DNA of 5,520 bases from Verrucomicrobiota bacterium. GTDB taxonomy: Bacteria > Verrucomicrobiota > Verrucomicrobiia > Methylacidiphilales > Verrucolacustridaceae. This document shows, in pieces, positions 1-5,192 of this stretch (position 1 is its first letter; each line of letters opens with the position of its first letter). The stretch is taken from contig RGYX01000077.1 in the NCBI GenBank assembly GCA_010031845.1, forward strand, positions 1 through 5,520, given 5' to 3'. A model generated the notes under the pieces. That model was not told the DNA's origin, did no database searches, and was given only the letters and a program-made list of their open reading frames with translations. The position numbers were made by a program, and so were the translations under genes.

Positions 1-1
1 T

Positions 2-136
2 CCCTCCCTCGTGCGGGCAATGCCCGCAAACCAGAATTGGGTCGGACCCTACCTGATCCTCCTCGCAGTCCTTACTCTTCCGCATGCCATTCTCGTGGGC
101 TGGGTTGATAAAAAACGCCCATTTCTTTCGTCATAA
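2..136 (+). CDS. C-terminal fragment of a Brp/Blh-family membrane protein (putative beta-carotene 15,15'-dioxygenase)
   Basis: An open frame enters from the left edge and ends at TAA 134-136, giving 44 visible residues. It reads a hydrophobic helix (about YLILLAVLTLPHAILVGW) followed by a short basic tail, VDKKRPFLSS. The pattern L-A-x-L-T-[LV]-P-H-x-I-L, then a charged tail, closely resembles the C-terminal last helix of Brp/Blh proteins as I recall it from the marine bacterial Blh enzyme (LAALTVPHMILI). Members of this family are integral membrane, iron-dependent enzymes that cleave beta-carotene into two retinals, supplying chromophore for microbial rhodopsins. Only the tail is in the window, so the iron-binding histidines of the earlier helices cannot be checked. 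Downstream is a 78-bp spacer before the next plus-strand gene. It could instead be an unrelated polytopic membrane protein. Confidence 0.6.
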   Translation, partial: PSLVRAMPANQNWVGPYLILLAVLTLPHAILVGWVDKKRPFLSS

Positions 137-143
137 GCCTTTT

Positions 144-162
144 TTGGACAACGCTTTATATT
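144..162 (+). promoter_or_regulatory. weak candidate promoter region for the TPR gene
   Basis: The spacer 137-214 is clearly more AT-rich than its flanks. It contains TATATT at 157-162, five of six matches to a sigma-70 -10 box, which would start transcription near 169. No good -35 lies 16-18 bp upstream. A TGGACA at 145-150 resembles a -35 box, but its best-spaced partner (GAGATT, 168-173) is poor. A promoter is expected somewhere here if the TPR gene is not read through from the upstream gene. The exact boxes are a guess. Confidence 0.2.
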
Positions 163-199
163 AGCGTGAGATTCCTGCTCTTTAATTTTCACGCTTTTT
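163..199 (+). terminator. stem-loop followed by T5, possible terminator or attenuator
   Basis: AGCGTGA (163-169) is the exact reverse complement of TCACGCT (189-195). With a G-T wobble and one more A-T pair the stem reaches nine pairs (163-171 with 187-195) around a 15-nt loop. Five T residues (195-199) follow, the first being the last stem base. It lies 27 bp after the stop of the Brp/Blh-like frame and ends 15 bp before the TPR start, so it could end the upstream transcript or attenuate the TPR gene. The long loop and short T tract make it a weak intrinsic terminator. An operator for a dimeric regulator is an alternative. Confidence 0.3.
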
Positions 200-204
200 G
201 TGAT

Positions 205-208
205 AGGA
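205..208 (+). promoter_or_regulatory. ribosome binding site deciding the GTG start of the TPR gene
   Basis: AGGA at 205-208 lies six bases before GTG 215-217. The nearby ATG at 208 is in another frame and soon stops being useful, so this spacing supports the GTG as the true start. Confidence 0.5.
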
Positions 209-214
209 TGAAGT

Positions 215-712
215 GTGAACGGTTTCCCAAAATTGCGAGAAGATTTCCGCCGGGCTGAGTGCGCGGTGGGCTACGCCAACTTGGGCATGTTTTCCGATGC
301 TTTGGAAGAACTGGAAACCCTTTCCCCCGCCATGTCTTCCGACCCCGGAGTCCAGGAATTCAAACTCCGCCTTTTGGAACGCGCCGCCCGTTGGCAAGAA
401 GCCGCCGGGCTCGCCGCCCGCCTGGCCTCGGCACATCCTGACGAACCTCGTTGGTTCATTGCCTGGGCCTTTGCAAAGCGTCGCAGCGATTCGATTGAAA
501 CCGCCTCCAAAATTCTCACCGATGCCGCCAGCCTCCATCCCAAAGATCCCCTGATTCAATTCAACCTGGGCTGCTACGCCGCCCAGAGGGGAGATCTGTC
601 TTCTGCCCAAAGCTACGTCCGCCATGCTATTGAGCTCGATCACGGGCTGGAAAAACTGGCCCACGAGGATCCCGATCTTGAGCCCCTTCGTCAGGCTCAC
701 CTGCTGGATTAA
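215..712 (+). CDS. small tetratricopeptide-repeat (TPR) protein
   Basis: This 165-residue protein is almost entirely helical and shows about four TPR-like units. The clearest are residues 17-37 (GYANLGMFSDALEELETL pattern) and 114-142 (FNLGCYAAQRGDLSSAQSYV, then AIELD). The latter has the canonical G at helix A, the A/G-D-x-x-x-A turn and a closing A-x-x-L-D. Degenerate units fill roughly 45-78 and 80-112. TPR arrays are protein-binding scaffolds and have no enzymatic role by themselves. There is no signal peptide or membrane segment, so a cytoplasmic adaptor is likely; the partner is unknown. The start is GTG, supported by AGGA six bases upstream. The gene is convergent with the 80-residue minus-strand gene, with only 17 bp between the two stop codons and no convincing terminator. 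The TPR fold is well supported, the biological role is not. Confidence 0.85.
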   Translation: MNGFPKLREDFRRAECAVGYANLGMFSDALEELETLSPAMSSDPGVQEFKLRLLERAARWQEAAGLAARLASAHPDEPRWFIAWAFAKRRSDSIETASKILTDAASLHPKDPLIQFNLGCYAAQRGDLSSAQSYVRHAIELDHGLEKLAHEDPDLEPLRQAHLLD

Positions 713-729
713 ATCCCTACCCCCCGAGG

Positions 730-972
730 CTAAGTTCCTTGGTTGCGCCTCTCCTCTTGTTCCAACTCCCGCAAATACTCCCTTAGCTCCCCTGCTTTTT
801 CATCCGGCAAATCCCCATAACTACAGCCGAAATAATCCCTGACACAACCGGCCACGTGAGCGTACGGATTACGCCCGCTTGGGTGGCGTGGGTCAGGCTC
901 TAAGACCTTCTTCAGGCGATCCCCCAAGGACCGCATCTCCTGCCAAATCTCTTTTTTGAGATCCGGACTCAC
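730..972 (-). CDS. 80-residue hypothetical protein coupled to the PP2C phosphatase
   Basis: I do not recognise this protein. It starts with GTG (972-970), whose G-T-G-A overlaps the TGA stop of the phosphatase gene (971-969), and ends at TAG 732-730. No Shine-Dalgarno is evident, consistent with reinitiation by the ribosome that has just finished the upstream gene. Residues 1-24 are amphipathic (KKEIWQEMRSLGDRLKKVLE). A central part, 28-56, is rich in conserved-looking G, P, Y and C residues (NPYAHVAGCVRDYFGCSYGDL, split here by residue 36), with Cys43 and Cys50. Residues 57-76 form a highly charged helix ending E-Q-E-E-R-R. It is soluble, with no signal peptide or membrane segment. The coupling suggests a protein that works with, or is made in proportion to, the phosphatase, for example a regulator or substrate of the switch. 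That is inference. The gene is likely real because of the overlap and the coherent composition. Confidence 0.7.
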   Translation of the reverse strand: MSPDLKKEIWQEMRSLGDRLKKVLEPDPRHPSGRNPYAHVAGCVRDYFGCSYGDLPDEKAGELREYLRELEQEERRNQGT

Positions 973-2240
973 CCCGCGAGACGCTTGATCGCCAGGAGAG
1001 TGATGTCATCCGAGCGCTCCGCCTCCCGTACAAAGTCCTCCACTTTCTCCACCACGCACTCGGTCAGCTTTTCGGCTGTCAGGGAGGCCCGCTGCGTCAC
1101 AGCCTCCAGCAAACGCTCTTCCCCGAAAAGATCACGCGCCTGGTTCATCGCCTCGGTCACCCCGTCGGTATAGACCAAAAGCGTCTCCCCTACCTTGAGT
1201 TGGAGTTCCCTCTCCCCGAATTTTGCATCCTCGAAAACCCCCAAGGGCATCCCGCCTGGTGGCTCATACGCCGGCTTCCCATCGGACGAGAGCAACACCG
1301 GAGGATTATGCCCACCCTGCCCATAAACAATTCGCCCACTCTTTGTGTCCACCACCCCCAGGATCATGGTCACAAACAGGTTGGCTTGGTTTTCTTTTGC
1401 CAGCTGAGCATTGACACGGGTCAACATTTCCAAGGGTGTTCTCCCCGGAATCGCCGTGGCCCGGATCAAGGTCCGTGTCACCGCCATGAAAATACCCGCT
1501 GCGATTCCTTTTCCGGAAACATCCCCCACGACGAAACACAGCTTTCCTGGCTCCACAAAGAAAAAGTCGTAAAGATCTCCACTTACCTCTTTGGCTGGAT
1601 CCAAGCGGGCAAAAATTTCAATTCCGGGCGACTCTTCCCGGGTGGGAAAGATTTTGGGCAAAAGTCCGCCCTGCAACTCCCTGGCCAGATCCAGATCCCT
1701 TTGTACTTGGGCCCTCTCCAGGGCCGCATCATGGGCCCGGATACGCACCAATGCGGCGGCCACCAATCCCGCAAAATACTCCACCATATGCTCATCCCCC
1801 TCGGTAAAAGCCGGTCGCCCCATCGGGTTGAGAAACTCGATCGCCCCCAGACACTCCTCGCCGTCCAACAAAGGCGCCGCCAGCAGGGCTTTGGTTTTCC
1901 AGCCGGTTTTCTCATCAGCCTCGCGGTAAAAACGCGGATCCTCGTCCGGCCGATCCACCCGAATCAACTTCCTGGCCTCGATGGCCGACCCCACGATCCC
2001 CTTTCCTTTGGGGACCCGGAGCTTCCCCAAGTTAGGCGCACTCTCCCCTCGCGCGGAGTGAATGACCAGTTCCCCCGTGCTGGGGTCGGGCAGAAAGATG
2101 GAACAAGCTTCGGCCCGGATCCATGGCCGGCTTTTCTCCAATATTTTTAGCAATAGTCCCTTTAAATCTGATTCCCGGCCGATTTCCCCTGCCAGACGGA
2201 AGAGTTTCCCATAGTCGGCCTCTTCAGGGGTTGGGACCAT
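969..2240 (-). CDS. GAF-domain PP2C/SpoIIE-family serine/threonine phosphatase (RsbU-like)
   Basis: The protein has 423 residues. A GAF sensor domain covers about 20-165 (ACSIFLPDPSTGELVIHSARG, then GKGIVGSAIE, LAAPLLDGEECLGAIEFLN). A helical linker (about 166-200, ending LARELQGGLLP) leads into a PP2C/SpoIIE phosphatase domain to residue 420. The metal-binding acidic motifs are all present: SGDLYD (Asp222, Asp225), GDVSGKG (Asp240), YTDGVTEA (Asp359) and SDDIT (Asp411, Asp412); the family motif GGHNPP sits at 309-314. Such enzymes dephosphorylate anti-sigma-factor antagonists in partner-switching cascades, with the GAF domain sensing a ligand or redox state. No anti-sigma kinase or STAS antagonist is encoded in the window, so the target must lie elsewhere. 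The ATG at 2240 has AGGA (2251-2248) seven bases upstream; two other ATGs at 2244 and 2248 are out of frame. The protein is soluble and cytoplasmic. Confidence 0.93.
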   Translation of the reverse strand: MVPTPEEADYGKLFRLAGEIGRESDLKGLLLKILEKSRPWIRAEACSIFLPDPSTGELVIHSARGESAPNLGKLRVPKGKGIVGSAIEARKLIRVDRPDEDPRFYREADEKTGWKTKALLAAPLLDGEECLGAIEFLNPMGRPAFTEGDEHMVEYFAGLVAAALVRIRAHDAALERAQVQRDLDLARELQGGLLPKIFPTREESPGIEIFARLDPAKEVSGDLYDFFFVEPGKLCFVVGDVSGKGIAAGIFMAVTRTLIRATAIPGRTPLEMLTRVNAQLAKENQANLFVTMILGVVDTKSGRIVYGQGGHNPPVLLSSDGKPAYEPPGGMPLGVFEDAKFGERELQLKVGETLLVYTDGVTEAMNQARDLFGEERLLEAVTQRASLTAEKLTECVVEKVEDFVREAERSDDITLLAIKRLAG

Positions 2241-2246
2241 CCATCC

Positions 2247-2275
2247 ATCCTACTCACATCTGTTGGGATTGTCAG
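2247..2275 (-). promoter_or_regulatory. weak candidate promoter for the phosphatase gene
   Basis: On the minus strand CTGACA (2275-2270, five of six matches to TTGACA) is followed after 17 bp by TAGGAT (2252-2247, four of six matches to TATAAT). If used, transcription would begin at about the ATG, giving an almost leaderless message. TAGGAT also contains the AGGA proposed as ribosome binding site, and both readings cannot hold together. On the plus strand the same bases give TTGTCA (2269-2274), a weak -35 for the cupin gene. Low confidence. Confidence 0.2.
2248..2251 (-). promoter_or_regulatory. ribosome binding site of the GAF-PP2C phosphatase gene
   Basis: AGGA on the minus strand (2251-2248) is seven bases before ATG 2240. 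It lies in a GGATGGATGGATGG repeat that also makes two out-of-frame ATGs at 2244 and 2248; only the 2240 ATG opens the phosphatase frame. Confidence 0.45.
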
Positions 2276-2303
2276 AACCATTCTCCTGCCTCATTCTTCG
2301 TGC

Positions 2304-2681
2304 ATGTTCCCCCTTATTCGCCTGCCCAACACCACCCGCTGGGAGCCCGGTCCTTACCCCGGGGTCGAGTTTGCCCACCTTTCCCATGACTCCTCCACCG
2401 GGGCCAGGTTCCTTTTGCGCCGTTTTGCCCCCGGCACCCAGATTCCCGCCCATCGCCACCCACAAACCTCCGAGTCTGTGGTGGTTCTGAAGGGAAAATG
2501 GATCGAGGGGAACGTGGAATATGGCCCTGGGTCTTTTTTTCACGCCCCCAAAAACACGATTCATGGACCCCACCGTGCGGAAAAGGAGGTCATCAGCGTG
2601 ACTTGGTACGACGGTCCCCTCACGGTGGAAACAACCGACGATTCCGGAATCACCCCGGGAGCTATTCCACCGGTTGCCTGA
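2304..2681 (+). CDS. single-domain cupin protein (ChrR-like small cupin)
   Basis: This 125-residue protein has one cupin barrel. Motif 1, G(X)5HXH(X)4E(X)6G, is matched exactly: Gly44, His50, His52, Glu57, Gly64 (core GTQIPAHRHPQTSE). Motif 2 is GSFFHAPKNTIH at 76-87, with Pro82 and His87 kept and Asn84 replacing the usual Gly. The three histidines and the glutamate form a complete metal site, so binding of Fe, Mn, Zn or Ni is likely. The short length and the ~HAPKNTIHGPH stretch resemble ChrR-type and cupin_2 proteins, some of which are enzymes (isomerases, dioxygenases) and some sensors. The substrate cannot be told from sequence. The gene is transcribed divergently from the phosphatase across 63 bp and is convergent with the OmpA-like gene (51 bp between stops). 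The ATG at 2304 has no clear Shine-Dalgarno. Confidence 0.88.
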   Translation: MFPLIRLPNTTRWEPGPYPGVEFAHLSHDSSTGARFLLRRFAPGTQIPAHRHPQTSESVVVLKGKWIEGNVEYGPGSFFHAPKNTIHGPHRAEKEVISVTWYDGPLTVETTDDSGITPGAIPPVA

Positions 2682-2732
2682 TTCGACGGAACTCCCTATC
2701 CGGGACCGCGATATTTTCTTGGGCCAGTTCGA

Positions 2733-3650
2733 CTACTTAACCGACCTGACAGGGGTAAAAACAATCTCCACCCGCCGATTCTTCGCCTGGCCTTCGGAAT
2801 TGTCATTGGGGGCCAAAGGTCGGCTATCCCCGAAACCCACGGCAGAGAGCCGAGAAGCTGGCACCATTCCGGTGGCCTCCAAGGTTCGCACCGCCACCGC
2901 CGCTCGGGCCGTGGAAAGCTCCCAATTGGTCGGGTAATATTGGGCCAATACCGGAGCGATCGGGACATTATCCGTGTGTCCTTCCACCCGGACTTCATCC
3001 TGCGATTTGTTGATCGCCGCCGCCACTTTGCGGAGCACATCGACTCCTTCCGGGGAAAGCTCGGCGGAGCCACTGGGAAAAAGAATCTCGCTCGCCACCG
3101 TGACTTTCAGTTGATCTTTGAGACGGGAAATCAGCACATCCTTGTCCGCTAGTTTCTTTTTTAATTCTTCCTCAAGTTTTGCATCCTCTCCGGATACCCC
3201 GGCAGTGGCCTTGAGCTTTTCCAACTGCAATTGCTGATCCGCCAGTTTTTTTTCCAGGGCTTTTTTTTCCGCATCCGCCACATCTTGGGTTTTGCTGAGT
3301 TGGGCGCGAGCCTGTTCAAGTTGGAGGGACAAAGCCGCAGCCTTTTGCGCCTCCGCCTTACTTTGGTCCAGTTGGGCCCGCAAATCCTCGGTGGCCAGTT
3401 CGGATTTTTTGGCCCGATCCTCCAAAGCGGAAGCTTTCTGTTCCGCCTCGGTCAGCTGGGCCCGGGCACTCATATCCCGGTTCATGTAATACCCACCCCC
3501 CCCCAAACCAAGGGCGGCTGCGGTGGCCAAGGTCACGGTCTTCCACGCCACGACCTTGGCTGCGCCTGAGGCGGCCGCTTGGGTGGCTGTTTTGGCCGCA
3601 GAGGTCGAGAGACTGGCCGCGGGTTCCGGAGAAGGAGAGGGTTCCGCCAT
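2733..3650 (-). CDS. membrane-anchored coiled-coil OmpA-family protein (MotB-like peptidoglycan-binding domain)
   Basis: The protein has 305 residues. A Ser/Ala/Pro-rich cytoplasmic N terminus (1-36) is followed by one hydrophobic, glycine-rich segment (about 37-56). A long charged coiled coil (about 62-182, with many A-x-x-L, K and E/Q) comes next, then an OmpA/MotB C-terminal domain (about 183-298). Family landmarks are ILFPSGSAELSPEG, EGHTDNVPI (Asp227), TNWELSTARA (Arg249) and KNRRVEIVF. Asp227 and Arg249 correspond to the peptidoglycan-diaminopimelate-binding pair. The insertion between them (VPIAPVLAQYYPTNWELS) is the MotB-type form of the domain. The membrane segment lacks the aspartate essential to MotB stators and no motA is adjacent, so I infer an envelope tether or spacer rather than a motor protein. 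The start lies seven bases after the SYLF stop codon, with no obvious Shine-Dalgarno, suggesting translational coupling. A G9 tract encodes part of the membrane segment. Confidence 0.9.
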   Translation of the reverse strand: MAEPSPSPEPAASLSTSAAKTATQAAASGAAKVVAWKTVTLATAAALGLGGGGYYMNRDMSARAQLTEAEQKASALEDRAKKSELATEDLRAQLDQSKAEAQKAAALSLQLEQARAQLSKTQDVADAEKKALEKKLADQQLQLEKLKATAGVSGEDAKLEEELKKKLADKDVLISRLKDQLKVTVASEILFPSGSAELSPEGVDVLRKVAAAINKSQDEVRVEGHTDNVPIAPVLAQYYPTNWELSTARAAVAVRTLEATGMVPASRLSAVGFGDSRPLAPNDNSEGQAKNRRVEIVFTPVRSVK

Positions 3651-3657
3651 AAAAGAT

Positions 3658-4389
3658 TTAGTTCGAGGTTTTTTTCGATCCCTTGACGTCCTGCGAAGGG
3701 GTTTTCCCGGTGATTCTTGGTTTTTTATCCAGTTCTTCCAACACCTTCCACAACCGTTTGACGGCCTCCGGGGTCTTTATCCCCTTCCCGGAAATAATCT
3801 CTTTGGGGGTCAATTTTTGGCCGTAAAAGTTCTCATTGGTGTCATCGGCCGACCCGTAACCCAATCCCGATAAGGAAACTCCGCCAAAAAGACCTTTGGT
3901 AAAACTGTAGGTGTAAACATCGGCATTCACCGTGGCCACCCCGGCGGAGAGTTCGCGCCCAACCGGGCCGGCCGTTCCCTCCACCTCAGCACTGCTGGTG
4001 TAATTTCCCTTCTGCGTAAACTGCTTCACCGCCTCATCCGTGTTGAGCAACAGGACATAATCTTGGGAGGATCCACCAGCCTGAAAGCCCACCCCTGCCC
4101 CGGCAGCCGAGATGGCCGAGGGATGCGACCACTTCTTCCCCTCACGCATCACCACCAACCCGTCCCCACCCTCTCCCGCCACAATAAAACCCGCCTTGAT
4201 GATCCACATCACCACCAACCCCTTGGCTTCCTGAAAAACCTCCCGGGGAATGCTATCGCCTTGCGCTTTGCCGTACTGCTCCAGAATATTGATCGTCTTG
4301 TCGATCCTCTCTTCCATGCTGCTGACGGCCATGGCGGAGAACGGGGCGGCGAGGATGACGGCAACGAGAGTTTTGAGGATGAATTTCAT
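3658..4389 (-). CDS. secreted SYLF-domain (Ysc84-like lipid-binding) protein
   Basis: From ATG 4389 the protein has 243 residues. An N-terminal Sec signal peptide (MKFILKTLVAVILAAPFSAMA, cut near residue 21; basic start, hydrophobic core, A-M-A end) is followed by a helical stretch (22-50) and a SYLF/Ysc84 domain (about 52-195). Typical elements are AKGLVVMWIIKAGFIV, GEGGDGLVVMREG, W-S-H-P-S-A-I, the glycine-rich GAGVGFQAGGSSQDYVLLL and A-x-x-x-F-T. The C-terminal tail (about 220-243) is Lys/Ser-rich and probably disordered. Bacterial members are periplasmic or envelope proteins; eukaryotic members bind phosphoinositides, but the bacterial function is poorly known. A GTG six bases further upstream (4395) gives M-A-M-K and sits at a better distance from GGGA, so the start is uncertain by two codons. 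It lies between the DUF5069 gene and the OmpA-like gene in the same operon. Confidence 0.9.
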   Translation of the reverse strand: MKFILKTLVAVILAAPFSAMAVSSMEERIDKTINILEQYGKAQGDSIPREVFQEAKGLVVMWIIKAGFIVAGEGGDGLVVMREGKKWSHPSAISAAGAGVGFQAGGSSQDYVLLLNTDEAVKQFTQKGNYTSSAEVEGTAGPVGRELSAGVATVNADVYTYSFTKGLFGGVSLSGLGYGSADDTNENFYGQKLTPKEIISGKGIKTPEAVKRLWKVLEELDKKPRITGKTPSQDVKGSKKTSN

Positions 4390-4434
4390 CGCCACAGAAT
4401 GTCCCGCATTTTTCCCTTTGGCAATCGGATCCCG

Positions 4435-4866
4435 CTACCGCCCCTCGTCCGCATCTATGTAATCAAAAAACGTCTGAATCTCCTCCCGCTCCCCCCACCC
4501 CGCCTCTTTTTTGCGGAAAACCAAACGATCGGCCATCTCATCCCGCCAACCCCGTTTTCCCAGATACGAGTTCCAGATGTTTTTCTCCTCGGCATCCCTC
4601 TTCCTTCCCTGCTTCCCACACCAGGCAAGAATCTCGGCGTCCGTGCCGCCTTGCAGAACCCTCTCCCGCAAAGCCCTATAGTCCACCCCCAAAAAGTCGC
4701 AACACGCTTTGTCAAAACCCTGCCCCAGATTCTCCTGATAGTCGGACGGCAACGTTCCCGACTTCGCCAGACGAATTTTGTCCACCATTCTTCCGAAGTA
4801 GACCAACCCCTCCACCATCTCCCGCGGACTTCTCAATCCCGGCACCGGTTCTCTTGTTGCGCTCAT
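4435..4866 (-). CDS. DUF5069-family protein
   Basis: This 143-residue soluble protein of unknown function matches what I know of DUF5069, a family seen mainly in Verrucomicrobiota. Its hallmarks are all present: V-P-G-L-R-S-P at 8-14, GLVYFGRMVDKIRL at 20-33, LPSDYQENLGQGFD at 39-52, C-C-D-F-L-G-V-D-Y at 55-63, an I-W-N-x-x-x-x-K-R-G-W-R-D-E block at 97-110, and the C-terminal signature IQTFFDYIDADEGR at 130-143. No catalytic motif is known to me; Cys55, Cys56 and Cys83 are possible metal or redox residues. The start ATG (4866-4864) overlaps the CbpM stop TGA (4865-4863) as ATGA, with GGGAGG (4882-4877) ten bases upstream, so its translation is coupled to CbpM. A 39-45 bp gap follows before the SYLF gene. 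A link to the DnaJ/CbpM pair is inferred from position only. Confidence 0.85.
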   Translation of the reverse strand: MSATREPVPGLRSPREMVEGLVYFGRMVDKIRLAKSGTLPSDYQENLGQGFDKACCDFLGVDYRALRERVLQGGTDAEILAWCGKQGRKRDAEEKNIWNSYLGKRGWRDEMADRLVFRKKEAGWGEREEIQTFFDYIDADEGR

Positions 4867-5189
4867 CGCCCCATGGCCTCCCGCAGGCTCCGAATCTCAC
4901 TTTCTAACTCCTCCACCCGCGCCGCCAAATCCAGGATCATCCCCGCCGCCTGCGATGGAACCCCATACTCCACCCGCAACTGCTCCATCCTTCTCACCAA
5001 ATAAAGCTCCCCCTCCCCGAAGGTGCAGGCGCTACCCCTCCGGACCTCCTCCCCCAAAAGCCCCTGCTCAACATAGGATTGAACCACCTCTGCCGTGGTC
5101 TCCGCCAAACGCGCCAATTCCTCAAGCCCAATCTCAAGCTTACGCTCGTGGCAAAGCATTCGGGCCACCTGCAGTCGTTTTCCTCTCAT
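4863..5189 (-). CDS. cbpM: CbpM-like chaperone modulator (MerR-type HTH)
   Basis: The 108-residue protein has a MerR-like helix-turn-helix at about 18-45 (EIGLEELARLAETTAEVVQS, then YVEQGLL), a central stretch with conserved F/Y-x-R-x-x-x-L-R spacing (57-74), and a C-terminal helix (83-108, LDLAARVEELESEIRSLREA). This is the layout of CbpM, a modulator that binds the J domain of CbpA and inhibits its co-chaperone and DNA-binding activity. The identification rests on fold plus context: the preceding gene encodes a CbpA-type DnaJ C-terminal part and ends only three bases before this ATG. The start has AGGAG (5201-5197) seven bases upstream, an optimal site. Its stop overlaps the start of the DUF5069 gene. 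A small MerR-family transcription factor is the alternative, but the coupling to DnaJ favours CbpM. Confidence 0.85.
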   Translation of the reverse strand: MRGKRLQVARMLCHERKLEIGLEELARLAETTAEVVQSYVEQGLLGEEVRRGSACTFGEGELYLVRRMEQLRVEYGVPSQAAGMILDLAARVEELESEIRSLREAMGR

Positions 5190-5192
5190 CGG

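Noticed and set aside
12..28. Perfect 7-bp hairpin TGCGGGC-AAT-GCCCGCA
   Set aside because: It lies inside the Brp/Blh-like coding frame with no T tract; probably codon chance.
96..128. TGGGC/GCCCA stem followed by T-rich bases at the end of the Brp/Blh-like frame
   Set aside because: Only five pairs around a 16-nt loop, within the coding region; the 163-199 structure is the better terminator candidate.
182..700. 172-codon minus-strand frame antisense to the TPR gene
   Set aside because: Glycine/phenylalanine-rich shadow; the plus-strand frame has TPR periodicity and a ribosome binding site.
726..751. GAGGC/GCCTC inverted repeat at the TPR / 80-residue gene convergence
   Set aside because: Only five pairs with a 16-nt loop, lying partly in a coding region, and no T tract on either strand.
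1200..2150. 316-codon open frame on the plus strand, antisense to the phosphatase
   Set aside because: It mirrors a clear GAF-PP2C gene; its product is low-complexity, rich in H, P, R and Q, and shows no domain.
2689..2730. Possible bidirectional terminator between the cupin and OmpA-like stops (GAACTCCC with GGG-CC-AGTTC)
   Set aside because: The stem is short and bulged, the loop is 24 nt, and no T tract lies at the correct distance on either strand.
2733..3650. Calling the OmpA-like gene motB
   Set aside because: No membrane aspartate, no motA neighbour, long coiled coil, unusual cytoplasmic N terminus.
4063..5004. 313-codon plus-strand frame antisense to the SYLF, DUF5069 and CbpM genes
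   Set aside because: It crosses three recognisable genes and their junctions, and its translation is P/H/R/L-rich with no family resemblance. It is a by-product of strand composition.
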